DNA of 64,000 nucleotides from RI-153 sp041391225 (GCA_041391225.1 JAWKOL010000015.1:62001-126000); one strand, 5' to 3'; shown: positions 17,579 to 27,529, counted from the first letter of the stretch. The notes: generated by a model not told the origin, from the letters alone. A program made the numbers and translations.

Positions 17579-18603
17579 CTATCTGCCAACCCCCACCACA
17601 CCGCAACCTTTGACGATATTCTTGCCCACGCCCACGATGCTCCCCCAGATTAGCCACGGCAACAATGGACGCCAGTCCGGCGCGATGTACGTGGCGGCGC
17701 CCATCAATCCCCCCATCACCTGAGATGTTCCACGATACCCCGAGTAGCCCTTGAGATCCCACCAACGGGTGCGGTCTTCGACCAGGGTCACCTGGTCGAT
17801 CCACGGGTAGATGTCGCCTGGCGGGTTGGACGGCCAGGCCAAATCCGCCGCCATGTTGGGCGCTGAGATCGAGGACGCGCAGCACGCTCTGTTGCCCAGT
17901 GGAAAGAAGAAGCGGATCTTGCGTTCGCCGCCCTGGATCAGGCGTAGCGGCGTGCGCATGTGAACGGTGAGGCGGTTGCGCCTTCTTCGAGTTCGAACGC
18001 GCGCATCGTCTCCACCGTCGCCATCACGTGTTCGTGCAGAATGGGGATGGCCGGTTGCCACACCATGCGTCCCTTGGCTTGTGAGCAACGGCTGCATCTC
18101 TCCCCACTGAGCGGGTTGACGGCGTCGATGCTCGTGATGGTGAAGTGGCCGCGTCGATGATTCTCTCCCCGGCGACCGATGCCGCTGGTTTCGCCCACAC
18201 CCTGCACCGCCAGCACCAGATAGGGCAATAGGTGCAAGTTGTCGCCAATAAGCAACATGTCGAACTCGAACGACTGCCCCACAGCATAGCGAGTGGCCGA
18301 ATCCAACGGCGGACGTACCGCGTAGGGGCGGCGGATGTCGCCGCTGGTCTCGTCTGTGCGTTCCAGCGAGAGCAACTGGCACACAGGGCAAAGCGACTGG
18401 TGCAGCGGGTTTGTCTCCTCGGCGCGCCACTGTGGGCAGAAGGTGTTGCCCAGCGTACCAGCCAGCGCCCCACGCAGCGCGCTGCCCTTGAACTCGTTGA
18501 AGTAGATCGGCTCCGTCACCTGCACGGAGAAGCGCAATTGGTGTACGCTCAAGGGGATGGCCGGTGTTTGTGCCGTATCCGGCACAGGTTGAGGTGAGAT
18601 CAT
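17579..18603 (-). CDS. cas6: CRISPR pre-crRNA endoribonuclease Cas6 (frameshifted)
   Basis: RAMP-fold endonuclease that cuts the pre-crRNA within the repeat. The N-terminal ferredoxin-like domain reads VHQLRFSVQVTEPIYFNEFK and ALRGALAGTLGNTFCPQWRA, with cysteines in LCPVCQLL. Two indels near 17,960 and 17,885 separate this from PLRLIQGGERKIRFFFPLG and the C-terminal glycine-rich RNA-binding end GGLMGAATYIAPDWRPLLPW and GSIVGVGKNIVKGCG, a clear Cas6 signature. About 340 residues joined, longer than minimal Cas6 but usual for this variant. It is separated from cas5 by a toxin-antitoxin pair on the other strand. Confidence 0.85.
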
Positions 18604-18742
18604 AGGTGTATCCTTTCTTTTGAATCGATTGATTACTCGTTGCTGGATCAGTTGACAGCAACGTCAAGCTGACTAGAATTGGAACCAATCCACAGGCGTG
18701 CGAACTGCCGCACGCTGTTCATAACCTTCGAGGATGTATTCG

Positions 18743-18997
18743 ATGACGAACATCGCCATCACCGTAGAAGTACCCGACGAACTGGTCAAAGAAGCCGTCG
18801 CCGCCGACCTGCTTTCTTCCGATGCGCTGGTCGATCTCATCCGCCAGGAGATCCAGCGCCGTCGTGTGGATCGTCTCTTCGCCGCCGCCGACCGCCTCGC
18901 CGCGCTCGACCTGCCGGTGCTGGATGAGGCGGAGATTGAGGAAGAGATCGCTGCGGCACGGTTGGGCAGAAGAGATCTCAATGCACCTGGTGCTTGA
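18743..18997 (+). CDS. VapB-like antitoxin inside the cas operon
   Basis: 84-residue acidic protein starting MTNIAITVEVPDELVKEAVA with a GAGG box nine bases upstream. The first third looks like a short DNA-binding strand-helix segment; the rest is charged helix (EIQRRRVDRLFAAADRL, EAEIEEEIAAARLG) able to wrap a toxin. It overlaps the PIN gene by 17 bases. The pair runs against the cas genes on both sides. It probably represses its own promoter, as such antitoxins do. Confidence 0.78.
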   Translation: MTNIAITVEVPDELVKEAVAADLLSSDALVDLIRQEIQRRRVDRLFAAADRLAALDLPVLDEAEIEEEIAAARLGRRDLNAPGA

Positions 18998-19397
18998 TAC
19001 CAACAGCGTTGTTTCGGGACTATTATGGCAAGGACCACAGCGGCGCTTGCTCGACCTGGCGCGCAATGACATTCTCTCCTTGTACACTTCATTACCTCTC
19101 TTGCTTGAACTCGACGATGTGATCAATCGGTCCAAGTTCGCTGCACGGCTCAAAGTCGCTGGTGTCTCTGCCAATGAACTCATCTTGGGTTACGCTGCGT
19201 TGGCTACGACCGTCGTACCCGCATCGATAGGACAAGTGGTCAGTGCTGATCCCGACGATGACGCTGTTCTTGCCTGTGCTGTAGCGGCGGGCGCCGATGC
19301 CATCGTCTCTGGGGATACTCACCTGCTCGATCTGGCCGCGTATGCATCCATTCCGGTTTTACCGGCTGCTATCTTGCTCGATCAACTCGATCTGTAA
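18981..19397 (+). CDS. PIN-domain toxin (VapC type) inside the cas operon
   Basis: 138-residue PIN-domain ribonuclease. The catalytic acidic residues are visible: Asp in MHLVLDTNSVV, Glu/Asp in LLELDDVI, and the cluster DPDDDAVLACAVAAGADAIV with SGDTHLLDL. No frameshift. It starts inside the antitoxin gene and ends one base before the stop of cas5, which faces it, so there is no spacer for a terminator. As an intact toxin between cas5 and cas6 it could stabilise the cas operon. The function is inferred from the family. Confidence 0.87.
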   Translation: MHLVLDTNSVVSGLLWQGPQRRLLDLARNDILSLYTSLPLLLELDDVINRSKFAARLKVAGVSANELILGYAALATTVVPASIGQVVSADPDDDAVLACAVAAGADAIVSGDTHLLDLAAYASIPVLPAAILLDQLDL

Positions 19398-20105
19398 TTA
19401 GTCGATCCGCTCGTAGAGCGTGTAGCCGCGGCTGCTGCGCTTCATGCGGTAAGGCAGGACGACGCTGCGCAGGATGCGATCCTTGCCGAGTTTCAGCGAC
19501 TTCGTTGAGTAGATATCCACTGCGTCAAAACTGAGCTTGGGATCACAGTCGTCCATCAACTGAAGCGTGCCATCCAGCGGGAATGCCCCTTCGATTCCTT
19601 CGGTAAGCAGTGTGAAGTCACTGGGGAGGTTCTCGCTCACGTCAGGAGGCGCTACAGCTTGGATAAAGCCTCCTCTTTTGCCGATGTAATGAATCTGGGT
19701 CAGCCAACGCGCCCACGCCTCGGTTTCCGTATCCTCAATGGAAAAAGCGATTCGACATGGTCCCTGCCACTGTACGTACTCCCGAAAAGCAATCGTGCGG
19801 ATCATGACCGAAATAAGCCCGGTGTCGGGGTCAACGCCGCTGTTTCGATTCGGTTTCAGGATTTTGGTGAAGCTGTTGTTGACGCTGATCCGGTCTGGGC
19901 CATGTACGGCCACCTGCCCCGCACGGATCGTGGACCAGTGCTTCTTCCCCTGCTCAAGCCCGACATTCTGAATCACCACATCAAGCAGCGCCATCTTGAA
20001 CGCAAACGGCGTAGGCAGAAGCAGCGACTTGCCGCCTGTCGATGTGGCTGTGGACGCTTTGAGCGAGATCAGGCTAACCGGATCATAACGAGTAATGAGC
20101 CACAT
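19398..20105 (-). CDS. cas5: Cascade subunit Cas5
   Basis: 235-residue RAMP protein that caps the 5' end of crRNA in the type I surveillance complex. The N-terminal strand MWLITRYDPVSLISLKAS is followed by a LLLPTPFAFKMALLDVVIQN helix, typical of Cas5 from I-A/I-B-like systems, with RVSVNN-like and GKDRILRSVVLPYRMKRSSR stretches nearer the C terminus. No frameshift. The ATG follows AGGAGGG, and cas7 ends nine bases upstream, so the two are co-translated. Confidence 0.85.
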   Translation of the reverse strand: MWLITRYDPVSLISLKASTATSTGGKSLLLPTPFAFKMALLDVVIQNVGLEQGKKHWSTIRAGQVAVHGPDRISVNNSFTKILKPNRNSGVDPDTGLISVMIRTIAFREYVQWQGPCRIAFSIEDTETEAWARWLTQIHYIGKRGGFIQAVAPPDVSENLPSDFTLLTEGIEGAFPLDGTLQLMDDCDPKLSFDAVDIYSTKSLKLGKDRILRSVVLPYRMKRSSRGYTLYERID

Positions 20106-20113
20106 GATCCCTC

Positions 20114-21079
20114 CTAACGGGCGTAGGCGTGAGGTCGGCAGTCGCTCATAATCCCCTGTAGAATGTCCGCCATGTTCGAGAGTGAGTCGAACGTTTCGAT
20201 CTGCACACGTCCGCTGTGAATGCGGTTCAGCGCGCCGGCAATCGAATGCATCTGATCGCTGAAAGAACTGTTTAGCGGGCTGACCAGTGGGGCCGGTGCA
20301 GGGCCGGTGCTGAACGACACAGCGCCGGTCACGTCCACAATGTGTGGGTTTTGGGTATTGCGCATTGCGCCATTGGGCTGCACGTATGCGCGTAGAGGAC
20401 GCTTTCCAGCAGCGCAGCCAGCCGTTTCTGCCGTTCGTCGGCGTCCACAGTGTACTGCTGGCTGATGTCGTTGTAGCCGATGCGGTGTGCTTCTACATTG
20501 CAGATGATGGCGTACTGGCCGCTATTGGTGGGCCGGTGGAAGATCGCCTGGCCCAAGTTGCCGGATCGATCTGCTTTCTCCGTAGGAATCTCACGGCGGT
20601 CGGGATCGTACTTCACGTGAAAATACGAGTCCGTTGTCACCGTCTCAGGGATACCGACCGCCCAACCAAACTCGATCACACTCTTTCGTGGCACCGACTG
20701 GTTGCCTTCTGTGACAAAGTTGCCTTCCATGTCGTCGAGCGTACAGGTGAGCAAACGATCCACCACTTGGACTGGCGTTGGCTTCTCTTTCTTGATCCAC
20801 GCCGAAAACTCAGGATCGGCGGACATGCGATTGGCATCGAAGATCTGGCAGGCGGCGCAGAGTGGCAGACCGTTCCTTACTGATGGCGTAGAGGTGCTCG
20901 GCCTGAATGTGCTTGAGCATATCGCCGCTGATGGCGTTGACATTGTGCAGACGTCCGTCCTCGCCGACGATGTTGACCATGCGCGTCTGCGTTTGGTTGC
21001 CCTCGCCACCTTCGTTGTTGAGCGAGTGCAGGTTCAGTGTGGCTTTTGCGGCGATAGAAAGATTGTAGATAGTCGTCAT
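20114..21079 (-). CDS. cas7: Cascade backbone Cas7 (DevR/Csa2 type, frameshifted)
   Basis: Backbone subunit that polymerises along the crRNA. The start has GGAGAAC before the ATG. The N-terminal frame reads IYNLSIAAKATLNLHSLNNE, QTRMVNIVGEDGRLHNVNAI and SGDMLKHIQAEHLYAIS, the DevR-family signature. The second frame continues with CAACQIFDANRMSADPEFSA, LDDMEGNFVTEGNQSVPRKS and FHVKYDPDRREIPTEKADRS. The last frame gives the C-terminal ALNRIHSGRVQIETFDSLSN. Indels lie near 20,860 and 20,370. Total about 322 residues, as expected. Gene order cas8-cas7-cas5 is standard for type I. Confidence 0.85.
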
Positions 21080-21136
21080 GGGATGTTCTCCGTTTGATTG
21101 GGTTTGAACTGTGGATATTTTCGTCTAACGAACCGG

Positions 21137-21560
21137 CTAAACTGTAGCTTCTGAGTCGATTTCCTGGAGGATTTCTTCTGCCTCTACACCTTCTTTTGCG
21201 CTGATCTCGGGCATAGCCAAAGGCAACCAAGAGATTGCAGATCGTCTTCGAATCGTACTCGTCGATCAACTGCACTATCTTCTCTACTGCATCCATCGTG
21301 ACCAAACTCCGAAACTGCTTGCCTGTCCGGCGCTGAGCGCGGGTCGTCTCGTCGTTATAGGCATGAATGATTTGCTCAGGGCCTGTACGAATTCGTTGTT
21401 GTACTGGGCATGGCGCAACAACTCTTGCCCAAGACCGAAGCACGTCTCGTAGCTGGCACTTTTGCCTCGGTAAGGGTACAATTGTGCTCATGCGGATGGC
21501 GTAGGCGATGCTTCGGAATCCTTCGTTCTCCAAAATCGGGGTCAACTTCGGTTCTGTCAT
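21137..21560 (-). CDS. Possible Cas11/Csa5-like small subunit from an internal start
   Basis: An ATG at 21560 with GAGGAGG ten bases upstream lies in frame inside the cas8 reading frame. From it come MTEPKLTPILENEGFRSIAY, AIRMSTIVP, then (after indels near 21,480 and 21,370) YETCFGLGQELLRHAQYNNE, AYNDETTRAQRRTGKQF, VEKIVQLIDEYDSKTICNLL, and an acidic end AKEGVEAEEILQEIDSEATV. This all-helical 140-residue protein resembles Csa5-type small subunits that line the Cascade belly. It may be a separate gene, or an internal translation product as known for several Cas8 families. Confidence 0.6.
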
Positions 21561-22892
21561 CTCAAATAGCCTCCTCAAATTGGTTTCGCTGAACGGTTTG
21601 ACAAAGTAGTTACTTCGATTGATTGCACTCATCAGGTAACTTGGTAGCTACCCAAGAATGCAAAGAAGGGTGCGGTGTAATTCCCAGAGAGGAAATCTCG
21701 GTACAGTTGCAGCAGGGCATAGCCTTCGCTGCGATCTTCATCGATGGAGCGGACTCGATCATGGTGCTCGCGAACCAGAGCAACAAACAGGGATGCATCG
21801 TCGATTGTTTCGATGTGCGGCATCCAATCTGGTAACCCCAGGAACGAAAGATTCATCATGGTGTAGGAGTTCTGGCTAAGCAGTTGGTAGGTTGCCACCT
21901 CCATTCCCGAAACGACGTTGGAAATACCGCCCCCGCCGAATACGTCCAAAGCGTCGTCTTCGATACTCTGTTCCAGCAATACTTCGGTGTAGAGCAGCGA
22001 CGCTATGATGTCCTGTTTTACGGCGCCTTCGTTCGAAGTCGGTCACGAAATCTGGCCAGTACACTGTCGTGGTGATTGATCTCCAGTTCTCGGGGAGAGA
22101 TGACGTATGTCTTGCGTACATCTGCGTTGTTGGCGCGTGTCGGCGCTGCCGATGACCACAAACCGACTGCTTTCAGGAATTCCAACAACCAGAACACCTT
22201 CTCATTGCCCATTGTCAGCTTGTTGGCCTTGGTACGATTCTGTCCTTTGCCCATGTGCGGGTTGAACAACTGTGAAGCAGTCACGCTGTCGCTGAAGGGT
22301 GAATCTTTGGTGGTCTTCTTCCATTCGGCCGCGACTGCATCCCAATCCGCTGCCGACGAAGCAAACAGGGCCAGCAGCGTGCGCAAGTTCAGACCAGGGA
22401 ATGCGTGATTCGTGCGCATCCATTGCTCGATGAGGCTGTTGTGAATCGCCTGTGCCTGCATTCGATAGTCGCCAAGATAAGTGACTATCGTCCAATCGGG
22501 CCGAGGCTTGAGGGTAGCAAGTATCTGTTCCGCGTCCTCGTTGCTGGTTTTCGCTTCTCGCAACTGCTTCGACTGTTCGAGATAGCGGCGTAAGGCATCC
22601 CACTCATCATCGACATTGCGCGTTCTAACGAGGCCCAAGTCTGCCGGAGCATCATGCTTGTCCGGCGTCGTGGCGAAGTAGATGATTTGCTCAACGGATC
22701 ATCCACCCAGCTTTCTTCGATGGCGATGCCAGTGTCTACCACGTACATGCCGCCTGCATCATGCAGCGACACCTGCTGCCTATTGTCATGGGCGGAGACC
22801 ACTGATTGCAGAACCCTTGCCACACCGAACGCCAACATCTGATCGCTGATTGTGCCTGAGTGCTTGGGTACGAAGTATTGGGTCTGAAACAT
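21137..22892 (-). CDS. cas8: Cascade large subunit Cas8 with small-subunit-like C-terminal part (frameshifted)
   Basis: Recognised by position between cas3 and cas7 and by size; I do not assign it to a named Cas8 subtype with certainty. It starts MFQTQYFVPKHSGTISDQML behind AAGGAGGAGTA. The frames then give IVTYLGDYRMQAQAIHNSLI, GLNLRTLLALFASSAADWDA, GNEKVFWLLEFLKAVGLWSS, GGGGISNVVSGMEVATYQLL and DRSEGYALLQLYRDFLSGNY. One indel near 21,650 joins this to YLMSAINRSNYFVKPFSETN and on, without a stop, into a Csa5-like segment. At least six indels are present. Joined length is about 585 residues. If the frame is truly continuous, large and small subunits are one polypeptide. Confidence 0.68.
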
Positions 22893-22906
22893 TACTCCTC
22901 CTTGAT

Positions 22907-25384
22907 TCAAGTTAACTCAAACCGGTTGCTGGTGTAGTTCAAGTGACCAGTTATCACATAAGCGCAACTTGCGCGCACGATGTACAAGTATGCTAACAAC
23001 GCATCGAAGTCCTTTGGCGGGATCAGGAGCGAGTTGATGTCTCCACCTCTACCCCACATACGCAGTTCCTCATCTTCCTCCGTATCCCAAGTTTTCGTGT
23101 CAGCGTTTCAAAAACCTGCTCTGCCGCCGAATGCAGATCGTATTCCTCGTACGAGGACGTGCTTGAGGCTATGATGCCGCGCCACTGCTGTGAGAATTCC
23201 TCGCGCAAGCGTTTAGGTATTCCCGAGCGGTTGCCTGGCAATGAAGCGCGCTGCCGCCACAGTACTTTCACCGGCATGTTTAGGCCGTTCGCCCTTTCGA
23301 GTGGCGTTATTGCGTGCTGCGATATGGACTTCATCATCTGGATCGAAGTTGGTGTGAACCGCCATGTAGTCTGTGTCAACGATGAGTTGGCCGATGCCCT
23401 GTTGGTACAAGCGCACCCAGTGCTGCCAGCGCTTGTCGAGTTTGCCCAGGTCATGGCAGGCGATGGCAAGGCGGATCGCTCGATCCAGCCCATCGGCGGG
23501 TATTTGCCCCATGCTAGCGAGGCGACGTTGTACGTAGTCGTAGTCACCGCGGAAGTGCTGCTCATACACAGCAATCATGCGCTGAATATGTTCTTCGTAA
23601 CTTTCCAAGGCGTATTTGAACGGTCCTCGAAATTGGCCTCGTCGTTTCAGCCTTTGTGTTGACTGCCAATGGTTCGCCTTGTGCGCAGGTTCAATGCGAA
23701 AACCGAGTTTGTCGTCGTATGAACAAAACGCGCTGTTGATGGCAACCATCGCGCTGGTGTTGATCATATCGGCGTCGATAACTGGTTGCCAGCGAAACCG
23801 CTCTTCTACAGTGCTGTCCTCGCTCGCATCCGACAGTGCAAGCGGATACTTCATCGTCCAGGGCGCGTCCTCGAACTCTGCGGCCTGGTACTCTTCGGCA
23901 TACGCCTGCAAATCTCGCCATATCCCATGCACGCTGCCGCGGAACAAGCTAAATCCCTGGCAAGCAAATGGGTTTCCCAGGTCCGCAGGGTCATCCGCCG
24001 CCAGAACCGTGACGCTGTCGATGCGACGAATAAGGCTTTGGCGATAGCTGCGCTCGTTTTCTTGCATCGTCTTGAAGATGTCTTCCCAGATCATGCCGCG
24101 TTGTGCCTTCATCGCATCCAGAAGCATACGATCTGACTCGGTGTGAACCTCGTCGATGATCTCCTGTTCGCCCTCAAAGTCGATTTCCGCTCCATCGCGA
24201 CGGGTGAAACTGTCCAAAGCAGACGCACAAAGCGACGCTGGATAGGGCAGATAGTCCGGTTTGGTGCCGCCATCCTTCAATTCCCGTTCGGGAACTGGGT
24301 AGATATGCACGTGTCCCTCTTCGCCGGGATAACGTGCGCAGCGACCTGCCCGCTGGAAAACCGCATTGGCCGGCGCGATCTCGGTATGGAAGCGATCACA
24401 GGTGATGTCCAGCCCCACTTCAACCACCTGCGTTGCCACCAGAATGAAACTGTCAATCTGGCGCATGTCCTTGTCCTTGCCGAACTCGCGCTGGATCTCC
24501 GCCTCTTTGGCTTGCCGATCTTCCTGGGTGAAGCGGCTGTGCAGGAGACGAACTTCTGTTTTCGTCCCCTTCAATTTGTCGCACAGGGCGAGGAACAGGT
24601 CTTGCGCCCGCTTGACCTGATTGCAGACTACTATCGACCGGGTGACGCCCTCCTCGCTGTGAGCTTCCAGGACACGTTCCGCGTTCAACGGCGCGTCTTT
24701 GACATGGTAAAAACGACGGCGCGGCGACTTGCCTGTACCCGATGCTATGCGTAAATACTCGGCCTTGGGGACGGTGACCACTTCGGCGTTAAGGATTTCG
24801 GCGAGTTCTGCCAGCATCGTGCTGGAGAATGTCGCCGTCATCAATACGAACGGAATGATATCCTTTAGCTTGGTCAACAACTGAAGCGTCGTCACTAGCG
24901 CCCCGGCTGCGCCTTCGCTTTCGTCTACCGGGAATAGGTGGAATTCATCAAAGATCAGATAAGAAGAGAAGATCGCGCCGGCATTGATGTTTCCTCGCCG
25001 TGGTGAGACCGAATACGGTACGGCCAACGCACTGCTCAAACTCTGATCGATAGTGGCGAAGATCAGATCACCAGTGAATTCGGGATCTTCGGCGTGTTCG
25101 CCGGTTTGGATGCGTACATCCATTGCGTTCTCTGGCCTAAACCGACGTTGATGTCTCGACGCTAGATCCGTGTATTCGATTTGGAATTGATTCGCCAGCA
25201 CACGCATCGGCACTGAGTAGACGCATTTCCTGGGGAAATTGCCGCCTTGGGCTTCGAAGAATGCCTCGATGAACGGCGAGAGCGCGGCGCGCGTCTTGCC
25301 CGCTCCTGTTGGTGCTTGAAGGATAACGGACTTGCCTTGGCGGATAATAGCCCGTACTCGTTCTTGATAAGGATAGAGTGTCAT
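22907..25384 (-). CDS. cas3: CRISPR effector helicase-nuclease Cas3 (helicase-HD order; frameshifted near 3' end)
   Basis: Single-strand DNA translocase and nuclease recruited by Cascade. Superfamily-2 helicase motifs in order: Walker A LQAPTGAGKT (residues 22-31), LIFDEFHLFPV (motif II as DEFH), VLMTATFSS (III), VATQVVEVGLDI and AVFQRAGRCARYPG (VI). The HD nuclease follows at the C terminus rather than the N terminus: LAIACHDLGKLDKRWQHW, then HTNFDPDDEVH and KHAGESTVAA. The main frame stops at 23,213. After indels near 23,220 and 23,075 it continues as FSQQWRGIIASSTSSYEEYD and INSLLIPPKDFDALLAYLYI, ending at 22,907, 14 bases before cas8. About 825 residues. Confidence 0.9.
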
Positions 25385-25402
25385 CTGTTCGTCCGTTTCT
25401 CT

Positions 25403-26373
25403 TTAGTTTCGAAAAAAATCTGCTAACGTGCTCGAATCGTTTGTGGTCCCTGTGCGGGATGTGTGCCAGCCATAGCGTGTTGCCATTTCTCTTGACTCTC
25501 CTATCATCTCATCCCGCAACCAATCCGGCCCCAACACCTCGCAATCGGCGCCCCACCCGCGGATCCACGGGAGCATCTCGCGAGGTTCGGCAATGGGCGC
25601 TTGCCACAGCACGTCGCCGTTGTCCTGGACTTCGGTCTTTTCCAGTGGTGCCACACGCTTTCGCGTAAACGTTTGGCAGCGCCCGGCAGGCGCAGTGCGG
25701 CTCCGGCTCTTTTTCGCTGCGCCAGATGCCCCAGGCATAGCGCAGCAATTCGTCCTCGTCGTAGTCGTCGGGAGAGTGAACGTTTCGCCGCTCACGAAGG
25801 CGCGTTCCGCGGTCGAGGCGATAGGCCACGATTTTGCCCAACGTGTCGCTTTGGCCGATCAGGTAGATGCTGTCGCTCACGGCGACGGTTCGATCAGGTA
25901 GATGGCGAGTGTGTCCGCGTACGGTTTGCTGCTGTCGAGTCCCTGGTAGCGCAGGCGCAACATGCGTTGCTCTGCCCAGGCCTGCGCCGCCGCCTCGAAG
26001 ACCTTCTCGCGTGGGGGATCGGCGTTGCGCTGTAAGATCGTGTCCGCCGTCTTCACCAGCCGCTCTGTCATCGGTTGCTTGAGCGTGTGCGCCAACTTGC
26101 CCAAGCTGCTCGCCACCGCGTTGACCCGATTTTGCCTGCTGTGATGCCCGCCGCGCCGCCAGAATACAGCGACAGCGCCTCCTGCAAATTCCGCGGATCG
26201 TAGACAGATACTGGCTGCGGTCGATGCGATAGCGGTTTTCGTGATCCTTCTCGATGACGATGCCAAGTTCATCGCCCAAGGCCCGCCGATCTCGATAGAC
26301 GGTGGTGCGGTCACATTAGAAACTCGGCCATCTCGCTGTCGGTATAGCCACGTTCACAGTACAGCCGCTCCAT
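25403..26373 (-). CDS. WYL-domain transcriptional regulator next to cas3 (frameshifted)
   Basis: HTH plus WYL-domain regulator, a type often found with CRISPR-Cas and thought to sense nucleotide ligands. HTH pieces are MERLYCERGYTDSEMAEFL and, in the next frame, GDELGIVIEKDHENRYRIDR. The middle reads EAAAQAWAEQRMLRLRYQGL and DSIYLIGQSDTLGKIVAYRL, and the WYL tail is EMLPWIRGWGADCEVLGPDW with MIGESREMATRYGW. Indels lie near 26,290, 26,150, 25,875 and 25,700. The start is uncertain by some 20 codons because a palindromic repeat lies upstream. It ends 18 bases before cas3, so it probably controls the operon. Confidence 0.78.
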
Positions 26374-26447
26374 CCGCGCAGCCGTTCTGCTTTGTTCAAT
26401 CCGTGTCCCATCCTGCGATTCCCTTTCCAACGATCTGAGTTCGTTGC

Positions 26448-26478
26448 GACCTGCCGGGTTTCCGAAACCCGACAGGTC
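26448..26478. repeat. 31-bp palindrome (GACCTGTCGGGTTTCGG family)
   Basis: GACCTGCCGGGTTTC and GAAACCCGACAGGTC pair with one mismatch. A related palindrome with AAACCCGCCAGGTTTTCC lies at 46.39 kb. It sits upstream of the WYL gene. Confidence 0.7.
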
Positions 26479-26559
26479 TCCGCCGATGCCTAGCTTCGTA
26501 TCTGTTTCAGAATCTAGCACACACTGCGTCAAAATCCCGCAACAACTGTCAAAATTCGT

Positions 26560-26768
26560 CTACTTGTTTGGGGCGAAGGGCCAGAGTCGGCCTTCGTCGT
26601 CTTCGTAGTAGGGTAGCCGGCCTCTTCCATACTCGCCAACCGCCGCGACACCGTCGACCGTTCTGTGCCGGTTGCCCGTGCAATGTCCGCCGGACGAGCG
26701 CCGCTGTTTTCACGAATCACACGATCCACTTCGTCGAATTCCGGTTCCTTCTTGCGCCAAAATGCCAT
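26560..26768 (-). CDS. Small winged-helix/HTH protein (one frameshift)
   Basis: About 69 residues: MAFWRKKEPEFDEVDRVIRE, then an HTH segment GARPADIARATGTERSTVSR with RLASMEEAGY as recognition helix. After one indel near 26,610 the end is YEDDEGRLWPFAPNK, a stop matching the usual C terminus of such mini-regulators. GGAGG lies upstream of the ATG. It is the first gene before the WYL regulator and cas operon, on the same strand, so it may be part of their control. Target unknown. Confidence 0.68.
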
Positions 26769-27157
26769 ATGGTTCCTCCATCGAGTGAGCATCGGATAAC
26801 GATGATCACAGGATCGAGGACGGTTGTTGCGCCTGCTGCAACACGGCGCGATCAATTTTGGACGAGTTTCAAAATTGGCGCTTGGACGCGCCAAATCCAC
26901 CACCCCCACCAGGGACGGCTTTCACTGATGCGATACCCTGCGTCCTTCTTCATTTCCTTCATGCGATGCCCTGCACGGAACAAAATCCAGCGCGTCGAAA
27001 CATTTCCACCGTCAGCGGGGAGTCGTTGGAGGGGTGCGTTGACGGGACGGTGGCGCTACGGAATGGGGCAAGTATACCCAATGGCTGGGAGGTGGACAAG
27101 CGCGAGATCAACCTTTCCAGGAAGCAACGGCAGCTTCCTGGAAGGCCGAGGTCGCGA
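26769..27157. other. Intergenic region without a recognised gene
   Basis: About 390 bases between the HTH gene and a hydrolase remnant. No reading frame has protein-like composition in either direction. A promoter for the HTH-WYL-cas operon should lie near its left end, but no convincing -10/-35 pair could be fixed. Confidence 0.4.
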
Positions 27158-27424
27158 TCACTTCGCCAGGAACGCGTCCACTGCGTTGCCCAGCGCGTCG
27201 GGCGCTTCTTCTTGCACGTAGTGACCCACGGTGGGCAGGCGCACGGTCTGCGCTTGGGGGAAGGTGCGCCTGCCACTGCAAAAGCTCTTTCTCGCGGAAG
27301 GCAATGTCCTTCATCCCCCACACAATGAGCACGGGCTTCTCGGCGAGGACGTCGATCTTGTCCCAGAGCCGACCCAACCACGGCGTCGAGCCGATGATCT
27401 GGCGGGGGAAGACATTTCTAGACG
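27158..27424 (-). pseudogene. Alpha/beta hydrolase C-terminal remnant (haloalkane-dehalogenase-like)
   Basis: Last third of an alpha/beta hydrolase. It reads FPRQIIGSTPWLGRLWDKID and PVLIVWGMKDIAFREKELLQ (the acid loop), then after one indel near 27,265 RLPTVGHYVQEEAPDALGNA and VDAFLAK, with the catalytic His in GHYVQEE. The nucleophile elbow and the whole N-terminal half are missing; upstream DNA beyond 27,425 is unrelated. It is a gene fragment, not a functional enzyme. Confidence 0.75.
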
Positions 27425-27500
27425 AAGTATGCAAACAAGGAATAACACCATGCTACCACAAACAATGCCCAGATCTACTGTGTATCCCTGTAAAAAATAG

Positions 27501-27529
27501 TTGACACGACTTAGTCGTCATGCTATACT
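27501..27529 (+). promoter_or_regulatory. Sigma-70-type promoter with internal palindrome
   Basis: TTGACA at 27501 and TATACT at 27524 with an ideal 17-base spacer. The spacer holds the palindrome ACGACTTAGTCGT (27506-27518), well placed to be the operator of the XRE regulator encoded two genes downstream. Transcription would start near 27,536. Confidence 0.82.

Noticed and set aside
20877..21632. A single 251-residue protein spanning the cas8 end, the small subunit and the cas7 start
   Set aside because: Its second half reads cas7 out of frame. Only the first part has conserved helical sequence, so it reflects frameshifts rather than one gene.
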